NCBI RefSeq assembly: GCF_032854445.1
Contig: NC_088300.1
Location: 59,866,984 to 59,930,983 of the forward strand
Source of the DNA: Liolophura sinensis
Taxonomy: Eukaryota; Mollusca; Polyplacophora; Chitonida; Chitonidae
Reading direction: 5' to 3'
DNA: 64,000 nucleotides
The notes beneath the pieces were generated by a model that made no database searches, was not told the DNA's origin, and was given only the letters and a program-made list of their open reading frames with translations. This document shows, piece by piece, positions 34,791 to 46,621 of the stretch. The first letter of the stretch is position 1, and each line of letters starts with the position of its first letter. A program made the translations under genes and the position numbers.

Positions 34791-37700
34791 ATGATGGAGC
34801 TTGGTTCTGTTCAGAATAAGTTGGCATGTGTATTTGAAGTAGAAGTGTTGCGTGAACCGTCCGACAAACGGTGTCATCAGTCGTACAGAGTTGTGGCAAC
34901 AGATAGACTCCGGACGGAAGCCATCGAACATAATGTTGTCAGCGCTGTTCCGTCCGAAAAATTGGACGGGACTTGTGTATTGATCTCAGATTTTCAAGGT
35001 GCATACATGTATTCCATGTGGTATCGTCTCAGTTCCGGTAGTGGTCAGTTCATAGTGTCCAACCAAGTGTTCGTTGGGCAACCATTAATACATTAGGCCT
35101 TATATCAGTTAACGCAGGTCTACGTCTGATTAACACACAATAACAGTTAGACCAAACAATAACATTAAAACGTTGTTTATTTGGGCTAATATAAAACTGA
35201 CAAGCTAAATTGGTGAATTTTGGTTACACATTGGTTTATAGGTAAATTTTTGTGGAGAATTGATGCTATCATCATTTGTGAAATACATGTGAAAGTTATT
35301 CTCATTCACTACGTCATTATTATTCCCCTCTAAAATTATAATCTGATTTAGTTTCAAGTTTATTATATTATGACAGAGTTACAACTTTGTTACCAATATC
35401 TCAACTGCAGCAAACTTTCAACGAAAAAAAAAATCATAACTTAAAATGCAGATCTTTTTGGTAGGGTGATTTTACAGCGGATATAGTGTAAGATTAGCCC
35501 AAAAGGAAATTATGCCTAAATTTATTCATTTATTTGATTGATGTTTTACACCGTACTCGAGAATATTTCATTTATATGACAATGACCAGAATTACGGAGG
35601 TAAAAAAATCATCTTTCAGAGGTTGCTGGCAGATTTTCCCAGGTAGGACTGCAGAGGATATCTGCATGAACTGGAGAGCCTCTGTAGAAGCAATATAAAT
35701 TTCTATTTACCAAGTTAACATGAGCATGACCAGGAGGGGGAAAACAGTTAACTTGGATTCTGTTAGACAACAAATGTTACAGCTGGTAAATATACTGCCT
35801 ATTTATTCAGTTACATTAAATACTGGTACTTCAGTCTATTTTTAACAATTGCTGAAATTTACCTACATTAATTGAAGCCTATAACTGTTATAAATTTCTT
35901 TACATAAGTGTTTAAGGATAAGTACATGCCACCCATTATATACCCCGCTTGCTTCAACAACATATGCCTATGTAACACTGTTCAGTGATAAGTTTTTTCA
36001 GACTGGTCATTTTGTGACTTTTGTATCTTTCAGGAAAACCTTGGCTGTGGGCACGTCATGATCGTAAACCCTCGAAGCAGGCTGAGCGGAAATTCAGAGC
36101 CTTTCAAAGCAATCGCAAGCACCTGTCCAATGAAGGAGAAGAGGCTGGAGAGGAATTTGTCTGGAATGTTTCAAAGGACTTCAGAGTAATAAATACACCT
36201 GACCTATCTTGTTATGCATTTTAATGCTCTGTCTGTTCAACAAATGTATAAGCACATTTCTAATTAAAATTTACCAAAACAGTTTCAGAGTACATGTAGT
36301 CAGGTCTTATGACAAAACTTAATGTTCAGAATCAAAAGACACCATCACATACTGCTTTTCAGTTACACATAGCTATTTATATTATTTCAGCTAAGGTATG
36401 TTACAATGTATTATCGAGATTCTTCGTGTTATGAAAATGTAATAGGCAGGTTTCCAGGTATTAGATTAGCACAACAGTGTGACGACCCTTTCTCCCATTT
36501 ACAGTTATTAGTTATGTGCTGTTGAGTAGTGGACATCAGTACTAACTTTTGTGTTTTTTATCTGTCATCAGGAAGTTCCCGAGCACTGGGTGGCAGCAGC
36601 AGGAGTAGAGAGTGTGGCCGGAGTCCCTCAACCAGAGTCCAATGGTCACATCCCTGGTAACATGACCACTTATCTACTCTTCATGCAGCAGTCTCAAGAA
36701 AACCCTTCTTATTTGAATGGCATATTATGCAGATCTGACATAACAGAGTCATCAATGCATGCAAACAATATGCACACCTGCAAATTGATTGATCCATTGG
36801 TGATTAAAACCATCCTTTGCATATAGTTTTCATTACCATTATTTTATATACTTACCCAAATTACACTCCTCTGTGCCAAAAAGTGCCATGGCATCCAATG
36901 ATAAAACAGCCACAACTTTGCTTGCCGTCATGATGCTGTAGAATGTTGAGTCTTGTAGAACAAAGTTTGAAATATAAAGAAGGTCGATTGTCTTTAATAG
37001 TAAATAACAGTGGATGAATTGAGCGTGTGATATAGTTTACAACTGAAAATTTCTCAGCCTGCCAGAGAATAAGTATGTGTCGATACTGCATAATTGACAG
37101 TTGAAAATTGTCTTGTGAGACAGTTGTGTATCATTGAAACTTTTATATTCTATGAGAAGATGTAGAGCATTTAAAGCAACAAATGAAATCATTTGATTTA
37201 GGAACAGTACCATTTTATGTTAATGATACTTTTAGGTTTGTAACATAGTCACTCTTTCAAATGATTTACATGATTTTACGAAAATGTTTAACAGACCAGA
37301 TATTCAGTATTCATATTTGTGTCTATTACTAGTCCAGTCGTTAGTTACTTCCCTCACTTGACTGACAGAATGTGCTTAACTGTTACTTCTCTTTATTTCA
37401 TCTGTGTTGAGGATGACTTACACCTTCCTGTTGCTGTTTTAGGGTGGGTGCCAGTGGAGCCGTCCTCTAGACAACACTGCTGGCATTTGTCAGCTGTTAA
37501 CCTTCACCATGGTCTAGCATTAGTTCTCAGGTATGGCTTAATTGCTCTAGTACATGTACGTGCCTCTTTACTATAGGGCTTTAGGCAGTTTTGAAGAACA
37601 CAACTCCTTGTTAATATATGGCCAGTAGTTGAAAGAAAGTAATGTTTTTGCCTCCATAACTAAAGAGATTTTTTTGTTGTTTAAGTGTTTTTCTTTTACA

Positions 37701-39911
37701 ACACACTGCTGGGGTTTTAAAGATTCGCTTTTTGTGCCGTAGAAAGATTGTTTTTTAATGCCATTTAAAATTCTGCTCACACTGGTAGAACTACATGTAT
37801 GTATATAACTGCAAATTTGCATAGAAACTGATGTTTCCAGAATTTTTTCGTTTGTATTCATGTATTTTAACAGGGAAGATGAGCATGGGGATTTGGAGAT
37901 TGTGGCTGTCCCTTTAGCAGAACTCGATGGCCACACAGCTGAATTGATTGGTACAAATATCAATGCAAATGCTTACAGTAAGTATGTATGTATTTATGTA
38001 TGTATGTATGCTTGGGTTTTTACGTCATTCTCAACAACTGTTCAATTATAGGACGTTTGAGGAGTCCTGAGGCGTGTTTACAATGTACCTATACTGTGTC
38101 TTCTTGTGGCAGGGCTAGTCTCTGCTGCCATAATCTGTGAAGACACCAGACATTATACCGGCCTGGATATCACAGTTTGTAGAGCGTCCGCTTTGGGGGC
38201 GGCAGATCCAGGATCAATCCTGGGTCGAGTCACACCTATACTTTAAAAGCTTGGCGTCCAACATGAAGGGGATAGTGCAGCGACTGGTTGACCCGTATCA
38301 GTATAATGGCTCGGGTGGGGCGGCTTATTTGCCTTTGGTAAGTCGTCTCAGTCAAGAAGAACTAGATAAAAAAGCGGTTGAAATCCGTCCTGCAACAAGG
38401 CAGATTACATACACCCTGAGGATTCCTTCGTCGTCAAATGATGAAAAATTGTTGAGTACAATGTTAAACCCCAAGCACACACTCACTCACCAGACATTAC
38501 ACCCCATCCAGTCACATTATACTTATACCAGGTCAACCAGGTCAACCAGTCCAACCAGTCCTTTCTTCTTGCTCTACTCTGTCGTTGCTGAGTGTCAAGG
38601 GAGGCAGTAACATGTACCATTTTCAAAGTTCAGGTATGACTGGACCTGGGTATGGTAACAGATCTCCCAACTTTGAGGCCGTACAGAAAGTAGCATATCC
38701 ATCAAAAAGTTATGTTAGAAAATGGATCTAATTAGGTTTTGAATGCTTCTGTTATACTGTTATTACATATATTTTTAGTATTTCTGATTTTGTATTATTT
38801 TTAACGACACCATGCAATTGTTAAAGTTTATAAAATATTATAAGCATCAGTTACCCGAAGTATTTTTACATCTGTAACAAAATTGTAACAAATATTCTAT
38901 ACAGTTATGTGTGCCAGTAATGTATGTATATTTCATTTGGTAATGCAGTTTTATACAAAGTGATATCCTCACTTCAGGAAGCAAATGCTAAATTGCTACA
39001 TGTATTTTGTTTACATATTACAGAGATAGGCACAAAGCAGTGCCCACTGCACCTGTTGATTGTTCATGGCTCTGTTAAGTTACAAAATCCTCCCAGACTC
39101 GCTCTTGAAGAACTCAAAGACTGGTTTTCCTCCTCCCCAGCTGGAAAGGTGGAAGGTATTGTGTGGCATTGTGAGGACAAAACACTGTTCAAGGTATGTA
39201 ATACTATCTCATTATCTAAAAACTGTATTGTAAGAAAATGCCTATGTTTATGATATTCTCCAAATATTGTAATACAAACAGTGAGAATGAAATATAGGCA
39301 AATAGTTAAGCAATCTGTTCATCACAATAATTTGATGGCACTTTCATACTCAGAAATTTTATCTCACATGCGAAATTTATTTATTTGGTTGTTGTTAATG
39401 CTGACATGTAGAGGTTGGAGAAAGAAGTAAGAAGGTATTTTTGATTATGGTTGAATGTGAATATTTTCTTCTGAAAAAAACATTACTAGCAAATGATTGA
39501 AATGTCTTTTTTGGTGTCTTGGTGACAGTCAAAGCTTTTGCCACAAAATTTATTGCCAGATAATTGGCAATTTCATTACAAACGAATCATCGTAACATCT
39601 TTCCGAGTGGCAATCAAGACATTTGCAACGAGGTTCGTACCAGTACATGTATTGTTGGTTCAGCTGAGAGTTTGTGATTTTGTCTTCGCTTTCAGCTTCA
39701 TCGCCATCACCTAGGATTACCTTGGCCTGTGCAGGAACCCATCTTTTCTCAGAGACGTGTCAAATTGTGTGTTGATATGGCCCAATACCATATCACACAA
39801 CCTGTTAATTCTAAACACTCTGGAAAAGACTTGTTCTTTATGTTGGGAAAGGCTCGAGACAGGCAGTGTGATAGCCTGTCCAAGGTTCATGAATTGCTTA
39901 CGGCTACCTGA
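34791..39911 (+). CDS. RLIG1: RNA ligase 1 (C12orf29 family), 7 exons
   Basis: Coding exons: 34791-34998, 36034-36185, 36572-36656, 37443-37530, 37874-37977, 39024-39193 and 39696-39911. All introns are GT-AG and the product is 340 residues (human RLIG1 is 325). RLIG1 is an ATP-dependent 5'-3' RNA ligase that forms a lysine-AMP intermediate and has been linked to RNA repair under oxidative stress. The nucleotidyltransferase motif I is intact as EKLDG with the lysine at residue 57, the same number as in human. WLWARHDRKP-x-KQAE, GHIPGWVPVE, ELIGTNIN, PLHLL and EGIVWHC (about 256-262) follow in family order, then HRHHLGL-x-WP. The C-terminal 50 residues are poorly conserved, as expected. I chose the ATG at 34791 because MMELGSVQ aligns with the vertebrate N-terminus. 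Confidence 0.97.
35531..35680 (-). mobile_element. SINE fragment, minus strand, in RLIG1 intron 1
   Basis: TATTTGATTGATGTTTTACA followed by CGTACTCGAGAATATTTCA and later GTTGCTGGCAGATTTTCCCA is a degraded minus-strand copy of the SINE 3' and central sections. Confidence 0.75.
38008..38144 (+). repeat. Dispersed repeat in RLIG1 intron 5
   Basis: GCTTGGGTTTTTACGTCATT through GTGTCTTCTTGTGGCAGGGC parallels the start and end of the repeat at 17320-17500. A SINE is inserted directly behind it. Confidence 0.55.
38160..38488 (+). mobile_element. Second-family tRNA-derived SINE with target-site duplication, in RLIG1 intron 5
   Basis: The head resembles a tRNA: TTTGTAGAGCGTCCG acts as an A-box-like stretch and GGATCAATCCTGGGTCGAG as a B-box. 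The body contains CAGTATAATGGCTCGGG. The end is AAACCCCAAGCACACACTC. A 15-bp direct repeat with one mismatch (ACCAGACATTATACC at 38145-38159 and its C variant at 38489-38503) flanks the element. Another copy is at 838-1070 on the other strand. Confidence 0.88.
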
Positions 39912-40084
39912 TGGTGAGAGCAGATGCAGTCTGATCTTGCCGAAGATTTGTCATTACATGCATCACCAGCAGAACTTCATGTTGTCATGGGAACTGACCA
40001 ATATTGGAGAAGAGCATGGCCAGTCCCAAACATTTATGCATCATGAGGTATTATTGTCAAATAGTCCCCAAGTATGAATATATC

Positions 40085-40090
40085 AATAAA
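40085..40090 (+). terminator. Possible RLIG1 poly(A) signal
   Basis: A canonical AATAAA lies 174 bp downstream of the stop codon. The downstream sequence is not clearly GT-rich, so the assignment is tentative. Confidence 0.3.
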
Positions 40091-41479
40091 TGTAAATTTA
40101 ATCACATTACTGGGTACTTAAACATGCATATGTTTCTTTTATTTGATATTAATAAACTTTTAAGCTTATTGTTTAAGCTGAAAGGTAAGATGTCCAAGCA
40201 TAGCATTTCTAGGAACACTCAAACATATGCCGTGTCTTATCTACTGATGGATGCTTGTTCCATTTACAGAGACATTCAAAATAAATATACATCAAACTAT
40301 GAGTGATATAATATATCAACATGCATGTAAAGTAGTAATATATCTTATCTTAGTAGAGCTGATAAATTACCAAGTACAAAGAAGTTTTGACAAGCTTCTA
40401 GGACATAACCAGCCATGTGAAAGTGTTCAATTGTTCCAACTTGTAAGCTGGAAAACAGCTTGTCGTCGTCATGAAGTGATGAATCGTACTAAGAAGCAAG
40501 ATTGTATGACACGGTCTACTGAGCAAGTGAATATTGTTATCTTAGGGAAGGGAGCTGAATGGGAACAACAAAATGAGAAACAGCAGTTTCAGTCTCAGAT
40601 TTCACGTTAGTCTATGTAGTTTTATCAACTCTTATTATTATTGGCCGGGAATGTTTGGTTGACGGCTGGTAGACTGTGTTTTAGTGCTAAGATTTGGAAG
40701 AAAATCTTGCACACTGTTTTCTTGTGAGTTGCCAATAGCTGGATGTCCTTTGTTGCAGAGCGAAAGTTTGTGTTTCATTTGTCTTCATGTAGGTGTAAAG
40801 CAGATTTGGAGTGAGCAGCGTGAACCTGCTTGAGAACATATATCCAACTGTGAAGTTTTTCTGCTTGATGGAGAAACTTCTGTATAACAGGCTTGACTTT
40901 GTGTGAAATACCTTGAAATTCAGTAATTTACTCAAATTCTTATTAACTTATGAGGTTGAGGTTTGATGCTGTACTGAAGAATATTTTGGTGTACAGTCAC
41001 ACCTTGCTATAAGGCCCCTAACCCCCCAACACCATTTCCATAAGTTACCGTCACCCTTGCTTATTGCCATCTGCCAGGCTCTTTTTCTGAACGACGTGTA
41101 TTACAACCATTAGTTTTGCCTTCGCTGTTTCGACAGTCATGGCATGATACTACATGTGCATGTGTATTTCAAGATTTTGGCTTGGGCCAGTCAGAGGTGC
41201 AGGCTGCTCATGCTGTTACACCGAAGCTTCGATCGTGCAACCACAACCATACAGGCTACATCTACATTTGTAACCATGTCCTACGAAAGACTGTGTGTCT
41301 ATTCTACTTCATAGACACTTTCACGTAAAGCTAGTTATCCACCAGTCATCATGCGGCCTTGGTGTAAGTGTAGCATTTGTTCCGTACCGCTTGCTTTCTT
41401 GATATATGTGTTTGTTGTTTTTTTTTTCTTTGTTATGTTTTTTTCAATAATACAGGTCATTCTATGATATGCTAATACA

Positions 41480-41740
41480 ACGTAATGCTGACTGGATCAG
41501 GCATTCGTATACCAGCCGTCAACCAAGATGGGCGTTCCGGGTCAAGAATCATAAGGCTAATCCCCAAACGTTTTCAAACAAACTTCTGAAGATCCATAAA
41601 ACAAAGTTTGTAAAGTACGAAATTGGGACAGTATGATGCAATGAGAGTATGTAGGGTATGTTATGGGCGAATTTGTAAAAGCACCCTAGTATATAAGTTG
41701 GCGATAATAAAATACGTCAGTTGTGCTTTGATCGCAACTG
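41480..41740. repeat. Second copy of the dispersed repeat seen at 1425-1800
   Basis: CCAGCCGTCAACCAAGATGG and GGGCGTTCC match the left copy in direct orientation. AGTATATAAGTTGG and GCTTTGATCGCAACTG match its other end in inverted orientation. Confidence 0.5.
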
Positions 41741-42857
41741 TTCATATATCCCATGTGGCGGCGCCCTAATCCGAACCAAATAAAAGACCTCACAATTGTG
41801 TTCTTGCGATATTGAGAACCTTTGTACTCCAGCTATTATAGTTGGTTTTATAGGTGAGGTATCGAAAGATAAATATTTGCATACATGTACACCAAGATTT
41901 TTGCTCAAATTTTGTTGGTGGAAGTCAAAAGGTCTACTGAACGTGTATGGACATTGGTTATAATAAGTACAAAGCTTATGAAATGTGACTTGGTATAGAA
42001 CAAGGCATGAATCGTGACCACAAATTAGTTAAAATTGATTAAATTTACTGGACCCATGTATGAGGACAAGCGTTCATTGCATCATGCGGAAGCCTTGTCG
42101 GCTACAACAATTCGGGCCAAGATAATCTGGTTGTCGTCTTGTTGTCCATCTCTTTTTTTGCGATCAATGACTTTTTGTGGGAAATTGTGTGCATATACAT
42201 GTACATGCATTATATGGGAGAACAATGATCAATTCAGCGTGGAACCGAGAAGATCTTGGGCGGGCAAAAGTTTAACAAAAATTTGCGATCGTGAGCAACA
42301 GTGACCAACTGGCGTAGATGGACGGAACTGAGTATAGTTGGATGCTTAGTCGCAGAAAAGAAGATATCAACTCCGAGAGACTGCTGAGTCAGGAGATGTT
42401 GATCACAAGCCCCCGTTTACACCGAAAACCAGCGACCGATTGGATGCTCCCAGTCGCAATTAGATTCATCTACGCTTGGTTTAAAAAAAAACGTGTAATA
42501 TACATATACACCTCGGTATTTGTTTTAAAATGTTATATTTTGTCATAGTTCGTCGCTCTGCGAAATGTAGGCTAACTCCTTAAATACACAAGTACATTTA
42601 AAGAATCGTGTCTAAGTGACGCAGATGGGGTTACATGCATAATCTCTTGCTATTAATTCATATATATATATATAGATCGATCTATACAAATGCTTACATA
42701 ACTGACGCAACTATGTATAAGTGCACGCAATTATTTGCACATACATTCAGATGCAGACGTATATATGAACATTAATTTAGTAAAAAAAAAAATTAGAATT
42801 TGACCTATATATACATTATTGGACTTCAAAAAGTCACTTCTATTTTACACTATAATG

Positions 42858-43051
42858 TGCGGTCGCTGTGAGTTCAAGTCCAGCTCATGCTAGCTTCGTC
42901 TCCGGCCGTACGTGGGAAGGTCTGTCAGCAAGCTGCGGATGGTCGTGGGTTTCCCCCGGGCTCTGCCCGGTTTCCTCCCACCATAGAGCTGGCCGCCGTC
43001 GTATAAGTGAAATATGTTTTACGGCGTAAAACACCAATCAGATAAATAAAT
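42858..43051 (+). mobile_element. tRNA-derived SINE, head-truncated
   Basis: The copy starts at the B-box region (GTGAGTTCAAGTCC) and runs through well-conserved central and 3' sections to AATAAATA. A deletion removes part of the GAAATATTCTTGAG section. The tRNA A-box is missing. Confidence 0.93.
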
Positions 43052-43414
43052 GCACTATGATGCAACAACCATGCATGTGCACAAAGCTTTAAGTAAGCCT
43101 GTTCAGCAGAGTTCATGGGCAGTTTGGACTATATCCTCTATACGTAACAGGATACAGCAACACTGATGAAATACCAATGCCACACATAGCTATTGTTAAA
43201 TAATGTATTACAGCGAAGACTGCAGAGGAAATTACAACAGGATATAGGACTTTGCACATACCGTTTCTTGCAGCAATTTGTGGCCAAAAGTCCAACTTTA
43301 CTGCATGTGATGACAATACAGTACATTTAAACAATTTTTGACCGGTGATCTCTAATAAATTGTATGTTGTGAACACCATTGAACTTGTTTTACCTAATTC
43401 TGCATAAGTCATGG

Positions 43415-43562
43415 TCGTCTTCGGTCGTACGTCGGAAGGTTTGACAGCAACCTGCGGGCGGTCGTGTGTTCCTCCAATCCCTGCCCTTTTCCCCTTCACA
43501 GAGATGCTGGCCGCCACAAGTGAAATACTCTTGAGTATAGCCTACGGCGCAAAACCCCGACA
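43415..43562 (+). mobile_element. Decayed SINE fragment
   Basis: GGTCGTACGTCGGAAGGTTT, CAGCAACCTGCGGGCGGTCG and AAGTGAAATACTCTTGAGTA match the SINE in order, with substitutions and small deletions. Confidence 0.8.
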
Positions 43563-44043
43563 GTCAGCAGTTTTCGGTGATGGTGCGTAGATAGAATAAA
43601 ACTAGTGACAGATCGGATGCCCCATGCAGTTGCTCCGAGATGCTTCTAGTTGCTATATCGACGTACGCCCGGCTTACAACAAATCGTACGGCATAGGGTG
43701 GTTATCAACTGAACTAAATTAATCATGCACTCATATTAGACAGGCCTGTACAGCTATTCTTCGCTATTTGTCTGTTATAATTGTTATAGTTTGAACGCAT
43801 CTCTGCCAACTATTTAGCTCCATCAACGCACCCGTTAACACATACATACAGATGTGGACATACATATATCTACAAAAGTTACATTAATCTGGCAAAAAAG
43901 GCCTACAGTAAGACAACAAAGGAATTTTACAGTGAAATGCGACAACCATGCATGCCCGTTCACAAAGCTCTAGTCGTGAATATGTTCGTCGAAGTTCGTG
44001 AGCCATCTGAGAATATCCTAGCTGCAACAGGATATACAGCAAC

Positions 44044-44045
<2 letters not shown>

Positions 44046-44077
<32 letters not shown>
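44046..44077 (+). repeat. (GT)16 microsatellite
   Basis: An uninterrupted GT dinucleotide run of 32 bp sits inside the second copy of the local duplication and is absent from the first. Confidence 0.97.
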
Positions 44078-44079
<2 letters not shown>

Positions 44080-44300
44080 AAACACAGTTGCCTGCGGCAA
44101 TGTGTGGCCCTCGGCTCTCATATATAGTATTATATACTGTGACAACAGCCTTGAGAAATTCTTGAACCAATGACCTCTAATAAATTGTAATTCGCATGAT
44201 TACATTTGATTTAGCTAATTCTACATATAAGTCATTGTCCTTTCCGTATACGTGCATGAATGGTCGTGTGTGGGTTTCCTCCCACCATAACTGAGACCAT

Positions 44301-46320
44301 TGAGACACGGTGCTATATGGGCCATGTAAATTATTACTATAAGTATTTAACTGCATGCCAGTTAAAACAACTAAAACCCAATTGTGCACACGCTGTCGTC
44401 ACTACTCTGCATGATTTACTCTCCAATTTATATATATAGTCTTTTAGCTTGGGCGAATTGCAATTTGTCGATTGGCATGCTGAACAGATTTGAACAGCCT
44501 GTGTATACGTCAAAGTGTGTAATAATTATATGTCGCAGGGCAGTGTGTATAGTAAACTATGATAGCTGTTATATATTAGAGTATATCACTTAAACCAAAA
44601 AACGAATAAAATAATAGCGAATAAGAGAACTGAAAGAAAAATTTAAAGATATCTCACATTATAGCATCTTGAAGTTTGCCTCTTCTATTTATAGTACCCC
44701 GATCGTTTCCACTTTGTAACAATATAAGATGAAACTTTCATATTTTCACTTTATAACAATGTAAGATGAAATTTCCACAATCTCAGTACAGCCATGCATG
44801 CGGACGCCAAGAAGAAAAGATAATAGGTGGATTTTGTTTAAAGAGATAATCTTCACATTAGTGACCTCCATGAATGTATTTCCGAATTATACTAAAATGA
44901 AGGTCGAATCTCGGATCAAAGTGTGGGACTAAACACTGCTTAAACTGAAGCCATTTGCGTAATACAGCGGTATGACTGAATAGGGTTTAATAGGAAGAAA
45001 AAAAAGGCTTTTCAATGTCATTAACCGTTGAACGGCAAAATTATGGGCGAGGGCAGCAAAATATGTAAACTATAAATATATGCACTTCCGTTCAGCGCAC
45101 GCATATTTGCAAGAGTTACTCACATATCCCCTGGAACGTTTGAGTGTTATGTGAAACAGTGATCTACAACTGTCATAGATACCAACAGAAGAAAAAAAGA
45201 GCAATTTGTGTATAATTACTGAGAGACATGGAAATGTAAAAAGAACTGGCGCATAACTTTTGTTATGCTTTACACATTAACTACTTCTTCAAGAGAAAAA
45301 CACGTTATCTTCTGTGTATATTTATACGGGTTCAATATGGCTACAGTGTACTACTGCTATATCTTCATGTACGTTAGTCACACATGCACACACACACAGA
45401 GAAAAAAAACGATGACGAAGCAGCAATTTACTCTTCATTACTGAGTTTTTTTTTTGTTTTTTTTTTAATACCTTTTATTGTGGCGTTTAGACTAACACAG
45501 TTACAAGGCCAATAACTGTTACAAGGATTTCATAGATCTGAGAAGTGCGCCTGCATTCATACTTTTTGCTCAAAGCTTTTGCGATTATTAATTATATATT
45601 GGACAAGAAAATCCCAGAGCTCGAATACATGAGTGTATTGTATGTCAGTGTGTAAGCAAATATGGTTTACATCATTGTTCCCGATGAATGGGCATAATAC
45701 CCGGGTGAACTTCCAGAACAATCTCAGGTTTGTAGGCCAGAGGAAAGTCCCAAGCCGGGACAAGGACAGATGACGTGCGCCTGAATGCGGAGACGGATAT
45801 TTGCAACGTGTGAAGCTGGATGCCACAAGTTCGCCAAGATTGCGTGCTTACTGTGCAGACAAATAGGTCGAGATTTACAAACATATAGATCATCTAGCTT
45901 GAACATACACGGTTCAATGTGACTGAATAGTAATGCCTTATTAATATACAGTAAATTAAAGCGGATTGGGTTCAAATTTATTTGTTTTGAAGAACACAAT
46001 TCCTGTCTGTGCGTGATGTGAAAAATACTGATTGAGAAGTTGCGCGCTATAAATGTCAATTAACTGGTCAAACCATGCAGGTAGAATAGACCTCTATGGT
46101 CAAATAAAGCTGTTCAGTCTCAGATTTCTCCTCGTGTAATTCAGGAATACCATCTTGATGTCGCGAAGTTGTGGGAGACGGGTATCATAACTGACTGACG
46201 TATATATAGTTTATTTACATTGGATATGGTTTGACAGGCCTATACAATCATTCTAACCTCGGAAATTAGCGTTTTTATGCGCGGTTATTGGTCTTTTCGA
46301 TGAGTTAATCGATAGTCATT
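44301..46320. other. Gene-free intergenic stretch
   Basis: The sequence is AT-rich with a short CA-rich patch near 45380-45410 and a poly-T-rich run near 45440-45470. Open frames (longest 111 codons, minus strand 45724-46059) have no recognisable domain. I see nothing functional. Confidence 0.5.
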
Positions 46321-46439
46321 AAAATGAACAAAGACTCGTCTCCTATTTACGACAATCGTTCTCGCCCTGATGCGGATGCTGATCTCGTGAACTGTCAAAC
46401 TGCCACCATGTGCGCCGACAGCGTGGCATTTAGTTTTCA

Positions 46440-46621
46440 TCTAGAAGAACCAATGAGGTATCGGGTTACTCTCCCAGTCAGCGATGCCAACTCGACACCG
46501 CGGCCACGTTGCCACTTTTTGATTGGCTACATTATACCACGTGGCTTAACGGCAGCAAATTATTGGCTGATGTCGTCGCCGTACTACGTGGAGGTCAGAC
46601 CGGTTGAAGTATTTAGTTGGG
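46440..46621 (+). promoter_or_regulatory. Candidate calumenin promoter and noncoding first exon
   Basis: The region contains a CCAAT at 46450-46454, inverted CCAAT boxes (ATTGG) at 46522-46526 and 46562-46566, and a palindromic E-box CCACGTGG at 46537-46544. A good donor, TTGGG|GTAAGT, follows at 46621/46622. The next acceptor is CAG at 47941-47943, in the exon that carries the calumenin start codon. A 5' UTR exon ending at 46621 is therefore plausible. The frame 46324-46629 is open across the region, but I do not think it is coding. Confidence 0.4.

Larger units (their letters stand above)
39912..42857. other. RLIG1 3' flank and intergenic DNA
   Basis: The RLIG1 3' UTR should start here; an AATAAA at 40085-40090 is a candidate poly(A) signal. 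Further right is the second copy of an unclassified repeat (about 41480-41740). No further gene is supported. Open frames at 40004-40306 and 40251-40610 have no recognisable domains. Confidence 0.5.
43060..44300 (+). repeat. Diverged local tandem duplication of about 0.86-0.9 kb spacing
   Basis: Matching segments occur in the same order at about 43060-43420 and 43925-44240. These are GCAACAACCATGCATG / GCGACAACCATGCATG, CACAAAGCT, AACAGGATACAGCAAC / AACAGGATATACAGCAAC, GCAATTTGTGGCC / GCAATGTGTGGCC, and CTCTAATAAATTGTA ending in a TAATTCT stretch with AAGTCAT. A SINE fragment follows the first copy and a trace of one follows the second. No coding content is seen. Confidence 0.7.

Noticed and set aside
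36186-36224. Read-through of RLIG1 exon 2 to a stop at 36224
   Set aside because: The frame continues past the GTAATA donor at 36186 only as intron sequence; the family alignment resumes exactly at 36572.
40004-40610. ORFs of 100 and 119 codons after RLIG1
   Set aside because: They lie in the probable 3' UTR, contain no domain and have no splice signals linking them to the gene.
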